A stretch of 6,582 nucleotides of DNA from an uncultured Alistipes sp. (GCA_947174575.1 CAMWJM010000072.1:1-6582), one strand, 5' to 3'; numbered from the stretch's first letter, positions 1 to 6,143 are shown. The notes: generated by a model from the sequence alone, not told the origin. A program made the numbers and translations.

Positions 1-239
1 CATATTTGGGATTCCGTTTGCTTCCGTCGCACCGGAGGTCGTTTGGTAAATATAATCATAAATTGTATAACCAGCCTCATTCGAAGCTGAAAATCTCGCA
101 CTTCGGACGACGGGCGGCATATGCGCGGTCGGATTTTTGATCGGAAGTTGGGGCAGAACAGCCACAGACGGCACGGGTTGCCTGTTTAATTTTTTGCCTG
201 CAGGCCGTCGTTTGGCAAAAAAAACGTATCTTTGTAAAA
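1..239. other. Intergenic region at left edge, possible end of a neighbouring gene
   Basis: No convincing gene lies here. In one plus-strand frame, bases 2-49 read as 15 codons ending in TAA (final residues SVAPEVVW), which could be the tail of a rightward gene entering from the left. On the minus strand a frame starting at the CAT at 79-81 stays open to the edge, so neither direction can be chosen. Bases 47-70 are markedly AT-rich compared with the rest of the window, as expected for non-coding DNA in a GC-rich genome. Small repeats are visible: GTCGTTTGG-n-AAA at 38-50 and again at 207-219, TTGCCTG at 178-184 and 194-200, and the 10-bp palindrome GCCTGCAGGC at 196-205. The operon promoter lies at its right end. 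Confidence 0.5.
211..234 (+). promoter_or_regulatory. Bacteroidota-type promoter of the five-gene operon
   Basis: TATCTTTG at 227-234 is an exact match to the Bacteroidota -7 consensus TAnnTTTG. A TTTG is present at 211-214, but it lies only 12 bp upstream of the -7 element instead of the usual 19-21, and no TTTG occurs at the usual distance. The spacer is almost all A (217-224). The -7 element ends 5 nt before the ATG at 240, so transcription should begin at or within a few bases of the start codon. This makes the first mRNA leaderless or nearly so. The call is strong for the -7 element and weak for the -33. Confidence 0.75.
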
Positions 240-1385
240 ATGCAAACCGGGAAAGTAGACAAACGCCTGTTGGCGCCCGTTCTGGCGGGCTTCTTCATCA
301 TGGGATTCTGCGACATCGTGGCTCCGATCACGGACCGCATCGCAGCCGATTTTCCGGCCGCGCGGCAGGAGGCCGCGAACTTCCTGCCCACCATGGTTTT
401 CCTGTGGTTCCTGCTTCTATCGGCACCCGTGGCGGCGCTGATGAACCGCATCGGCCGCAAGGCCACCGCCCTACTGGGCTACGCCTTCACCTGCGCGGGG
501 CTGCTGGTGCCGTTCGTCGCCGGCGAGGGGTGCGCGCTGGGCTGGTACTTCGCCGGCTTCGGGCTGCTGGGCATCGGCAATACGATCGTGCAGGTGGCGA
601 TCAACCCGCTGCTGGCTACCCTCGTGCCGGGCGAGCGCATGACGAGCTACCTGACCGTGGGTCAGATTTTCCGCAACACCTCGCTGCTACTGCTCGCCCC
701 CATCGTCACGGGGCTTGTCGCGGCCACGGGTTCATGGCGCTGGCTGCTGCCGATCTATGCGGCGCTGACCCTCCTCGGGGGCCTCTGGCTGCAGCTGACT
801 TCGGTGCCCGAGCCGCCGAAAAACGGGCGGACGTTCGGACTTGCGGAGTCTTTCCGCCTGCTGCGCAACCCCGCCGTGCTGCTCTCGACGCTGGGCATCG
901 CCTGCTTCATCGCCGCCGACGTGGGCATCGGGTTCCTCTCGGTGCGCCTGATCGACGCCCCCTCGTCGATCCTCACCACCACGGGGTTCTACGCCTGCCG
1001 CATCGTGGGCACGCTGGTCGGAGCCTGGGTGCTGGTGCGCTGCTCCGACGTGCGTTATCTGCGGTGGAACATGGCCGGGGCGCTGGCGCTCACCGCGCTG
1101 CTCCTCGTCGTGCGCAACGAAGCGGCGATCTACACGGCGATCGGGCTGCTGGGCTTCGCCATGGCCTGCGTCTTCGCCACGTTCTACGCCGCAGCGACCA
1201 AGGCCGAGCCGCAGCACGCCAACGGCGTGGCCGGACTGGCGATCATGGCCATCGCGGCCGGAGCGCTCTCGGGGCCGGTGTGCGGCGCCCTCATCCGCGC
1301 CATGGGCAGTCCCCGCATGGGCATGATCTTCGTGGCGGCCTGCATCGCCTACATGCTTTGGGCGGCATATAAAATGGAAAACTAA
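240..1385 (+). CDS. MFS transporter, FHS (fucose/glucose permease-like) type
   Basis: This encodes a 381-residue, very hydrophobic inner-membrane protein in which about 12 membrane helices can be picked out (first at about 10-30, last at about 358-377), as in the major facilitator superfamily. The loop after helix 2 carries an MFS motif A remnant, N69-R-I-G-R-K74, with Asn where Asp is usual. Helix 4 ends in Q118-V-A-I-N-P123, which resembles the Q-x-A-x-N-P stretch of FHS sugar:proton symporters such as FucP and GluP. Together with the opening F-x-M-G-F-x-D (19-25) this suggests a sugar or related small-molecule symporter. The substrate cannot be read from sequence. At 381 residues it is short for FHS members, which usually exceed 400. 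The ATG at 240 is chosen because the -7 promoter element lies directly upstream. It is the first gene of the operon, 13 bp before the next. Confidence 0.88.
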   Translation: MQTGKVDKRLLAPVLAGFFIMGFCDIVAPITDRIAADFPAARQEAANFLPTMVFLWFLLLSAPVAALMNRIGRKATALLGYAFTCAGLLVPFVAGEGCALGWYFAGFGLLGIGNTIVQVAINPLLATLVPGERMTSYLTVGQIFRNTSLLLLAPIVTGLVAATGSWRWLLPIYAALTLLGGLWLQLTSVPEPPKNGRTFGLAESFRLLRNPAVLLSTLGIACFIAADVGIGFLSVRLIDAPSSILTTTGFYACRIVGTLVGAWVLVRCSDVRYLRWNMAGALALTALLLVVRNEAAIYTAIGLLGFAMACVFATFYAAATKAEPQHANGVAGLAIMAIAAGALSGPVCGALIRAMGSPRMGMIFVAACIAYMLWAAYKMEN

Positions 1386-1398
1386 ACCGTTTCGATCT

Positions 1399-1989
1399 AT
1401 GTTTCGTAAACTTCTTTTTTCGTCGATTTTCATTGCGGCGGCCCTGACCGCCGCTGCGCAACCCATCAAGGTGGAATGGGGTGCCATAGCCGGCATCAAC
1501 ATCCCCGACTACACCACCAAGATGGACAAGACCGACATCAAGAACAAGCTCGGCTGGCAGGCCGGCATCGTCACCTCGCTCAAGATCGGTTGGTTCTCGG
1601 TCGATCCGCAGATCCTCTACGTCCGTCAGGGCCTGCGCATCCGGCCCGAAGGGGGCGATGAGATCAACCTCAAGTCCAATTCGATCGACATCCCCGTGCT
1701 GGCGACTTTCCGCCCGATCCGCTTCGTGCGCATCTTTGCCGGCCCGGTCTTCACAGTGCTCAACGACTGCAAGCACAAGACGGACGGAGACAAGGTCGAC
1801 TTCGGCCGCGTGCGCCCCACGGTCTCCTATTCGGTGGGTGCGGGCGTCACGCTGTTCAAGCACATGCTCGTCGACCTGCGCTACAACGGCCAGTTCAAGG
1901 CCAAAACCGACGTGGTGCTGCCCGACGGCAGCCGCATGGACAAGTTGCGCACCTACAACGTGGCCTTGAGCGTGGGCTATCTGTTCTGA
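1399..1989 (+). CDS. Small outer-membrane beta-barrel protein (OMP_b-brl_2 type)
   Basis: The 196-residue product starts with a classic signal peptide: K4 after the N-terminus, a hydrophobic core at 5-19, and an A-x-A site with probable cleavage after A20 before Q21. The mature part of about 176 residues has no further membrane helix. It shows alternating polar/hydrophobic strands and ends in an aromatic residue (G-Y-L-F196), the usual C-terminal signal for outer-membrane insertion. The segments G-x-x-A-G-I-N (28-34), S-I-D-I-P-V-L-A (95-102) and F-A-G-P-V (113-117) match the pattern of Bacteroidota barrels of the PF13568/PorT-like group, typically about 8 strands. The precise role is unknown; members are structural or narrow-channel proteins. 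Its place just after a transporter gene could mean a shared envelope role, but that is inference. No Shine-Dalgarno is seen, as is usual in the phylum. Confidence 0.85.
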   Translation: MFRKLLFSSIFIAAALTAAAQPIKVEWGAIAGINIPDYTTKMDKTDIKNKLGWQAGIVTSLKIGWFSVDPQILYVRQGLRIRPEGGDEINLKSNSIDIPVLATFRPIRFVRIFAGPVFTVLNDCKHKTDGDKVDFGRVRPTVSYSVGAGVTLFKHMLVDLRYNGQFKAKTDVVLPDGSRMDKLRTYNVALSVGYLF

Positions 1990-1992
1990 CCC

Positions 1993-2952
1993 ATGACGGA
2001 GAATGTCGGCAAAGAGATTGCGGTCGAAGGGGTCGATCCGCGCGAGCTGTACGGGCCGCAGAACGCCTACCTCGACCGCATCAAGACGCTGCATCCCGCG
2101 CTGAAGATCATCGCCCGCGGTTCGACGCTCAAGGTGCTGGGCGCCGAGGCCGAAACGGCGCGCTTCCGCAAACGCTTCGAGCAGTTCGCGGCCTACTATG
2201 CCAAATACGGACATGTCTCGGCGGAGGTCGTCGACCAATGCTTCTCCGCAGGCCTGCCCCGCGAGCAGGAACTCGACCGGGATGCGATCGTCTACGGCAA
2301 CAACGGCAACGTCGTGCGCGCCCGCACGGTCAACCAGCAGCGGCTGGTCGAGTTGTACGACCGCAACGACCTGCTTTTCGCCGTGGGGCCGGCCGGTTCG
2401 GGCAAGACCTACACCGCCATCGCGCTGGCCGTCAGAGCCTTGAAAGAGCGTCAGGTACGGCGGATCATCCTCACGCGGCCGGCCGTCGAAGCGGGCGAGA
2501 AGCTAGGCTTCCTGCCCGGCGACATGAAAGAGAAACTCGATCCCTACCTCCAGCCGCTCTACGACGCACTCAACGACATGATCCCGCCCGCCCGGCTCAC
2601 GAAACTCATGGAGGAGGGCGCCGTGCAGATCGCCCCGTTGGCCTACATGCGCGGCCGAACGCTGGACAACGCGTTCGTGATCCTCGACGAGGCGCAGAAC
2701 ACCACCCTCGCGCAAATCAAGATGTTCTTAACGCGCATGGGCGCCAATGCCCGCTTCATCGTCACGGGCGACGTCACGCAGATCGACCTGCCGCACCGCA
2801 GCGACAGCGGTCTGGTGCGGGCCATGGAGCTGCTGCGCCCGGTGAAAGGGATCGGCATCGTCGAATTCGACAAACGCGACATCGTACGCCACCCCTTGGT
2901 CAAGCAGATCGTCGATGCGTTCGACAAACACACGACGGCGAGCGACGAATGA
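1993..2952 (+). CDS. phoH: PhoH family P-loop ATPase (YbeZ-like)
   Basis: This 319-residue cytosolic ATPase has the expected PhoH/YbeZ length and layout. An N-terminal KH-like nucleic-acid-binding region covers about residues 18-75 and includes I-A-R-G-S-T-L-K-V-L-G (40-50). The ATPase core follows: Walker A G132-P-A-G-S-G-K-T139, the conserved T-R-P-A-V-E-A-G-E-K-L-G-F-L-P-G-D stretch (161-177), Walker B V-I-L-D-E-A-Q-N (229-236), and T-G-D (258-260). The family hallmark near the C-terminus, D-I-V-R-H-P-L-V (296-303), is present. In other bacteria the family is linked to the Pho regulon and to RNA metabolism with the endoribonuclease YbeY; its exact reaction is unsettled. No ybeY lies next to it here. 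The gene starts 3 bp after the preceding stop, so the two are very likely cotranscribed. All catalytic motifs are intact. Confidence 0.95.
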   Translation: MTENVGKEIAVEGVDPRELYGPQNAYLDRIKTLHPALKIIARGSTLKVLGAEAETARFRKRFEQFAAYYAKYGHVSAEVVDQCFSAGLPREQELDRDAIVYGNNGNVVRARTVNQQRLVELYDRNDLLFAVGPAGSGKTYTAIALAVRALKERQVRRIILTRPAVEAGEKLGFLPGDMKEKLDPYLQPLYDALNDMIPPARLTKLMEEGAVQIAPLAYMRGRTLDNAFVILDEAQNTTLAQIKMFLTRMGANARFIVTGDVTQIDLPHRSDSGLVRAMELLRPVKGIGIVEFDKRDIVRHPLVKQIVDAFDKHTTASDE

Positions 2953-2986
2953 CAAAGAAACCTGCAAGCAACAAATCTATATCGTT

Positions 2987-4450
2987 ATGGATAAAAACCT
3001 ATCTGCTCTCAAACCGACGGCGGTCTGGAAACACTTCGCCGAGATTCTGCGCATTCCGCGCCCCTCGGGCCACGAAGAGAAAATCCGCGAATACGTGCTC
3101 GGCTTCGCCCGCTCGCTGGGGCTGGAATGTCGGGAAGACGCCGCGCACAACATCTACGTGCGCAAACCGGCTTCGCCCGGCATGGAAGACCGCAAAGGCG
3201 TCGTCCTGCAGGCCCACCTCGACATGGTGCCGCAGAAGAACAACGACAAGCGGTTCGACTTCACGACCGACCCGATCGACGCCTACATTGACGGACGCTG
3301 GGTCACGGCCGACGGCACGACCCTGGGGGCCGACAACGGCATCGGCGCCGCGGCGATCCTCGCCGTTCTGGAGGACGATACGCTGGTGCACGGCCCGCTG
3401 GAAGCCCTGTTCACGGCCACCGAGGAGACCGGCATGGACGGAGCTTTCGGCCTGCAGCCCGGCACCCTGCAGGGCGACATCCTGCTGAACCTCGACTCCG
3501 AGACCGAAGGCGAGCTGTATGTGGGCTGCGCCGGCGGTGTCGACGCCAACATCGCGTTCGCCTACACCGAGGCACCCGTGCCCGCAGGCGATTTCAAGGC
3601 GGCCCGACTCACAGTCAAAGGCCTCAAGGGCGGCCACTCGGGCATACAGATCGTCGCCCAGCGCGCCAACGCCAACAAGCTGCTGTTCCGCCTGCTCAAC
3701 GCCCAGACCGACCGGCTGGGGCTGCTGCTCGCCTCGGTCGACGGCGGCGGTCTGCGCAATGCCATTCCGCGCGAATCCGAAGCTATAATCCTCATACCCG
3801 CAGCGAATTACACAGTTTTCACCGAAGCCGTGGCGGCCTATGAAAAGACCGTCGTCGCCGAGTTCGCCGGCATCGAAGATTCGATCGCGATCCGGCTCGA
3901 AGCGTGCGACGCGCCGCAGCGCATCGTCCCCGCCGACGTGGCGACCCGCCTGACCCGGGCCGTGGTGGGCTGCCCCGACGGCGTCATGCGCATGTCGACC
4001 TCCATGCCGGGGCTGGTGCAGACCTCGACCAATCTGGCTCGCGTGGTCTCCGACGGCTCGAAGATCGAGCTGCAATGCCTCCTGCGCAGCTCGATGCGCA
4101 GCGAGAAAGAGGCTTTGGGCGAAGCGATCGCCGCGGTATTCGCACTGGCGGGCGCCCAAACGGAGCTGACCGGCAGCTACGACGGCTGGAATCCCGACAT
4201 GGCATCGCCGATCCTCAAAGCCATGACCGCTTCCTATGAACAGCTCTACGGCACGAAACCCGCCGTGACGGCGATCCACGCCGGGTTGGAATGCGGCATC
4301 ATCGGCGGCACGCACCCCGGTCTGGACATGATTTCATTCGGCCCGACGATCTGCTACCCCCACTCGCCCGACGAGAAGGTCGAGATCGCCTCGGTGGCGC
4401 GTTTCTACGACTTCCTGGTGCGCACGCTGGCCCACATACCCCGAAAATAG
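2987..4450 (+). CDS. pepD: PepD aminoacyl-histidine dipeptidase (peptidase family M20C)
   Basis: This encodes a cytosolic di-zinc exopeptidase that hydrolyses Xaa-His and other dipeptides. At 487 residues it matches the usual PepD length. All expected M20 active-site residues are visible: H77 and D79 in A-H-L-D-M-V-P-Q, bridging D116 in G-A-D-N-G-I-G, catalytic E146 and metal ligand E147 in T-E-E-T-G-M, D170 in L-N-L-D-S-E, and H459 in Y-P-H-S-P-D-E. The G-L-K-G-G-H-S-G motif (212-219) opens the lid domain inserted in the catalytic domain. The N-terminal R-I-P-R-P-S-G-H-E-E (22-31) is typical of the family. The frame is open further upstream from 2915, but those 24 codons overlap phoH and give a sequence unlike the family. 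The ATG at 2987 yields the normal N-terminus and a 34-bp, relatively AT-rich gap after phoH. Confidence 0.96.
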   Translation: MDKNLSALKPTAVWKHFAEILRIPRPSGHEEKIREYVLGFARSLGLECREDAAHNIYVRKPASPGMEDRKGVVLQAHLDMVPQKNNDKRFDFTTDPIDAYIDGRWVTADGTTLGADNGIGAAAILAVLEDDTLVHGPLEALFTATEETGMDGAFGLQPGTLQGDILLNLDSETEGELYVGCAGGVDANIAFAYTEAPVPAGDFKAARLTVKGLKGGHSGIQIVAQRANANKLLFRLLNAQTDRLGLLLASVDGGGLRNAIPRESEAIILIPAANYTVFTEAVAAYEKTVVAEFAGIEDSIAIRLEACDAPQRIVPADVATRLTRAVVGCPDGVMRMSTSMPGLVQTSTNLARVVSDGSKIELQCLLRSSMRSEKEALGEAIAAVFALAGAQTELTGSYDGWNPDMASPILKAMTASYEQLYGTKPAVTAIHAGLECGIIGGTHPGLDMISFGPTICYPHSPDEKVEIASVARFYDFLVRTLAHIPRK

Positions 4451-4459
4451 AGGCCCGTG
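4449..4459 (+). promoter_or_regulatory. Shine-Dalgarno-like site and GTG start of the lipid kinase gene
   Basis: AGAGG at 4449-4453 overlaps the pepD stop codon TAG (4448-4450) and lies 3 nt before the GTG at 4457. The same frame is closed by that TAG, and no ATG is available before the conserved nucleotide-binding start of the protein, so GTG is the only plausible initiation codon. The arrangement suggests translational coupling to pepD. The 3-nt spacer is shorter than ideal. Confidence 0.5.
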
Positions 4460-5422
4460 GAACAGCCCCGTACCAAATGGTTCGCGATCGTCAACCCGGT
4501 GGCGGGCGGCGGACGCGGACTCGACGACTTCCCGCAGATTTCCAAGCATCTGCGCGATGCGCACATCCTCTGCGAACCGGTCTTCACCGAGCATAAGTTC
4601 CACGCCACGGAGCTGACCGTGACGGCCGTGCGCGAGGGCTACCGCCACATCATCGTGGTGGGCGGCGACGGCACACTGCACGAAGCGGTCAACGGCCTTT
4701 TCATCCAGCAGGAGGTGCGGCCCGACGAGGTGCTGCTGGCCGTGATCGCCGTGGGCACGGGCAACGACTGGGTGCGCACGTTCGGCATCTCGAACCGCTA
4801 TCACGAAGCCGTGGCCGCGATCCGCGAGGGTCTCTCGTTCCTGCAGGACGTGGGCGTGGTCTCCTACGAGGAGGCGCACTACCGCCAGACCCGCTACATC
4901 GCCAACGTGGCGGGCGCGGGATTCGACGCGCAGGTGATCCGCAAGCTCACCCACCTCAGGAACAAGGGCCGCCGAAGCCGCTGGCGCTACACGTGGTGCC
5001 TGATCCGCTCCTACTTCGGCTACAAGTCGACGGGGGTCAAGGTGTGGGTCGACGACCGGCTGGTCTACAACGATCTGCTGCTGTCGGTGGCCATCGGCAT
5101 CTGCAAATACAACGGCGGCGGCATCCAGCAGCTGCCCGAGGCGGTGGCCGACGACGGCATGCTCGACCTGTCGCTGATTCGGCCCATCCACTTCTGGCAC
5201 GTGCTTTTCCGCTTCCGCTATCTGTTCAACGGAGGCATCTACCGCATCCGCCACATCCTCCAGGAGCGCGGCAGTCGCATCCGCATCGAGTCGTCGCCCG
5301 AAGTATCGGTCGAAGCCGACGGCGAGCTGCTGGGCGAAACGCCGCTGGAGTTCGCCGTACGCCACAAGGCGATCCGCATCGTCGTAGGAGCCGAATTCTA
5401 CAAGGCGCACACAGCGAAATAG
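4457..5422 (+). CDS. DagK/YegS-family lipid kinase (diacylglycerol kinase catalytic domain)
   Basis: This encodes a 321-residue soluble or membrane-associated kinase that is expected to phosphorylate diacylglycerol or a related lipid with ATP, recycling lipids into phospholipid synthesis. The N-terminal domain shows F-A-I-V-N-P-V-A-G-G-G-R-G (9-21), G69-G-D-G-T73 (nucleotide binding and catalysis) and G100-T-G-N-D104, with Trp105 where Phe is common. The C-terminal beta-sandwich carries G-A-G-F-D-A (153-158), N-G-G-G (219-222), P-E-A (227-229) with D-D-G-M-L-D (232-237), and V-E-A-D-G-E (285-290). All key motifs are intact and the length is normal for the family. The lipid substrate cannot be fixed from sequence; sphingolipid-base or ceramide kinase activity is an alternative worth noting because Bacteroidales make sphingolipids. 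It starts with GTG 6 bp after pepD, and its stop codon lies in the 5' arm of a hairpin. Confidence 0.93.
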   Translation: MEQPRTKWFAIVNPVAGGGRGLDDFPQISKHLRDAHILCEPVFTEHKFHATELTVTAVREGYRHIIVVGGDGTLHEAVNGLFIQQEVRPDEVLLAVIAVGTGNDWVRTFGISNRYHEAVAAIREGLSFLQDVGVVSYEEAHYRQTRYIANVAGAGFDAQVIRKLTHLRNKGRRSRWRYTWCLIRSYFGYKSTGVKVWVDDRLVYNDLLLSVAIGICKYNGGGIQQLPEAVADDGMLDLSLIRPIHFWHVLFRFRYLFNGGIYRIRHILQERGSRIRIESSPEVSVEADGELLGETPLEFAVRHKAIRIVVGAEFYKAHTAK

Positions 5423-5453
5423 CCGACTGCGAAATGCATTCGCAGTCGGCTAT
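5419..5453. terminator. Perfect 15-bp hairpin between convergent genes, likely bidirectional terminator
   Basis: Bases 5419-5433 (ATAGCCGACTGCGAA) are exactly complementary to 5439-5453, with a 5-nt loop ATGCA. The TAG stop of the lipid kinase gene (5420-5422) is part of the 5' arm. The hairpin lies between that gene and the converging lipoprotein gene, which ends at 5499, so a bidirectional terminator is the natural reading. No U-tract follows on the plus strand. In the minus direction only TTC follows the stem, so termination there is also non-canonical. A weaker hairpin (7-bp arms at 5463-5469 and 5484-5490, with one G-T pair and a 14-nt loop) lies between it and the lipoprotein stop. Confidence 0.7.
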
Positions 5454-5498
5454 CCGCTATCGGCGGAGCAAAAGCGCTGAAGCGTTCCGCTCGTCGCT

Positions 5499-6071
5499 CT
5501 AATCGAACTCCACGACGTCGACCTCCGTCACTGTCCAGTCGAACAGATCGTTGGCGCACTGGCTTTCGAGCCGGCGGATGCGCGAATGGTCGGTCGTGTC
5601 GGCCAGCACGGCGTTGAAGAACTGCGTCATGGTCTGGTAGGCGCTGTTGACCTTATAGGCGAAGCAGTTGTAGAACTGGCGCTGCTGCTCGTGATCCAGC
5701 CCTGCAGGCAGCACGCCCTGCGCCACCAAATAGGGATAGGGGTAGATGTGACGCATGTTGCGTGCATCGGCGTTGAGTTCGTCGACGATTGCCGTCACGA
5801 CCACCATGTCCACCGTGTCGTTGACACCCGGCATCTGGATGAACGTCGCATAGACCGGATAGGAGGTCTCCAGATCGGTAGCCACCCCGTCGGTGAAGAT
5901 CACATACTCGTCGTCGGTCAGGTCGTCCAGATAAGCCATCCGGCGATAGTCGCGCAGCGCCTCGCGCATGGCCTTGCGTTCTTCGTGGTTCCATTGGCGG
6001 CGCGGCGAGCACCCCGTCGATCCTGCGACCGCCAGCGCGAACAAGGGCAGGAAGAGGAGAAATTTTTTCAT
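5499..6071 (-). CDS. Putative lipoprotein of unknown function
   Basis: This encodes a 190-residue protein with a type II signal peptide: K2-K3, a hydrophobic stretch at 4-17, then S18-T-G-C21, where Cys21 would be lipidated. Position -3 is Ser rather than Leu, which is tolerated in this phylum. The residues after Cys21 are S-P-R-R, with no acidic surface-export signal, so the protein probably faces the periplasm. The mature part is acidic and probably mixed helix/strand. It has a charged helical start (28-46), a Tyr/Pro segment H-I-Y-P-Y-P-Y (108-114) and two more cysteines (C136, C172) that could form a disulfide. I recognise no domain. The frame is open far upstream, to 6554, but that extension covers the opposite-strand gene and would bury the signal peptide. 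The ATG at 6071 is preceded by GAGG with a 5-nt spacer. It converges with the lipid kinase gene and diverges from the MmcQ/YjbR gene. Confidence 0.85.
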   Translation of the reverse strand: MKKFLLFLPLFALAVAGSTGCSPRRQWNHEERKAMREALRDYRRMAYLDDLTDDEYVIFTDGVATDLETSYPVYATFIQMPGVNDTVDMVVVTAIVDELNADARNMRHIYPYPYLVAQGVLPAGLDHEQQRQFYNCFAYKVNSAYQTMTQFFNAVLADTTDHSRIRRLESQCANDLFDWTVTEVDVVEFD

Positions 6072-6080
6072 GTTTACCTC
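6072..6080 (-). promoter_or_regulatory. Shine-Dalgarno-like GAGG of the lipoprotein gene
   Basis: On the minus strand GAGG (6080-6077) is followed by TAAAC and then the ATG at 6071. Such sites are uncommon in this phylum, and it supports the start that places the signal peptide at the N-terminus. I could not find a clear TAnnTTTG element for this gene in the 72-bp divergent region. Confidence 0.45.
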
Positions 6081-6116
6081 GATTTTGGTTTTACTTTCCT
6101 GCCGTTCCGCAATCCG

Positions 6117-6139
6117 TGTGCCAAAAAACGCTATCTTTG
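6117..6139 (+). promoter_or_regulatory. Bacteroidota-type promoter of the MmcQ/YjbR gene
   Basis: TATCTTTG at 6132-6139 matches the -7 consensus exactly and ends 4 nt before the ATG at 6144. It is preceded by CCAAAAAACG (6121-6130), much like the A-rich spacer of the operon promoter, and by TGTG at 6117-6120, 11 bp upstream of the -7 element. No TTTG is present at the standard 19-21 bp. The expected transcription start is at or next to the ATG, so this message should also be leaderless or nearly so. Confidence 0.75.
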
Positions 6140-6143
6140 CACT

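Noticed and set aside
21..38. Six-pair hairpin CTTCCG / CGGAGG as a terminator
   Set aside because: The stem is short, includes a G-T pair and is not followed by a T run in either direction.
1..81. Possible leftward gene start from 81 or 59 running off the left edge
   Set aside because: The frame is open for only about 27 codons, lacks a convincing promoter or ribosome binding site, and competes with an equally plausible rightward gene tail ending at 49.
137..1372. 411-residue plus-strand open frame overlapping the transporter
   Set aside because: It starts upstream of the promoter and gives an Arg/Gly/Ala-rich translation without motifs. The overlapping frame encodes a clear membrane transporter.
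1291..2238. 315-residue open frame on the minus strand across the transporter, barrel and phoH genes
   Set aside because: It spans the junctions of three well-supported plus-strand genes and shows only composition-driven sequence.
2953..2986. Internal promoter before pepD in an AT-richer gap
   Set aside because: The closest match, TATATCGT at 2978-2985, lacks the TTTG part of the -7 element, and no -33 TTTG is seen.
2999..4315. 438-residue open frame on the minus strand inside pepD
   Set aside because: The plus strand encodes an intact PepD with all active-site residues. Long antisense frames are expected in GC-rich coding DNA, and the translation shows no recognisable motif.
4334..5410. 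358-residue open frame on the minus strand over the lipid kinase gene
   Set aside because: It is antisense to a gene with every DagK motif present. Its translation is rich in Arg, Asp, His and Val, as expected from reverse reading of GC-rich codons, and has no domain pattern.
5586..6143. N-terminal extension of the MmcQ/YjbR frame
   Set aside because: It runs antisense through the lipoprotein gene and lies upstream of the promoter at 6132-6139. The protein from 6144 already has normal family length.
6072..6143. Clear divergent promoter for the lipoprotein gene
   Set aside because: No TAnnTTTG match is found on the minus strand in this 72-bp interval. A promoter must exist, but I cannot place it.
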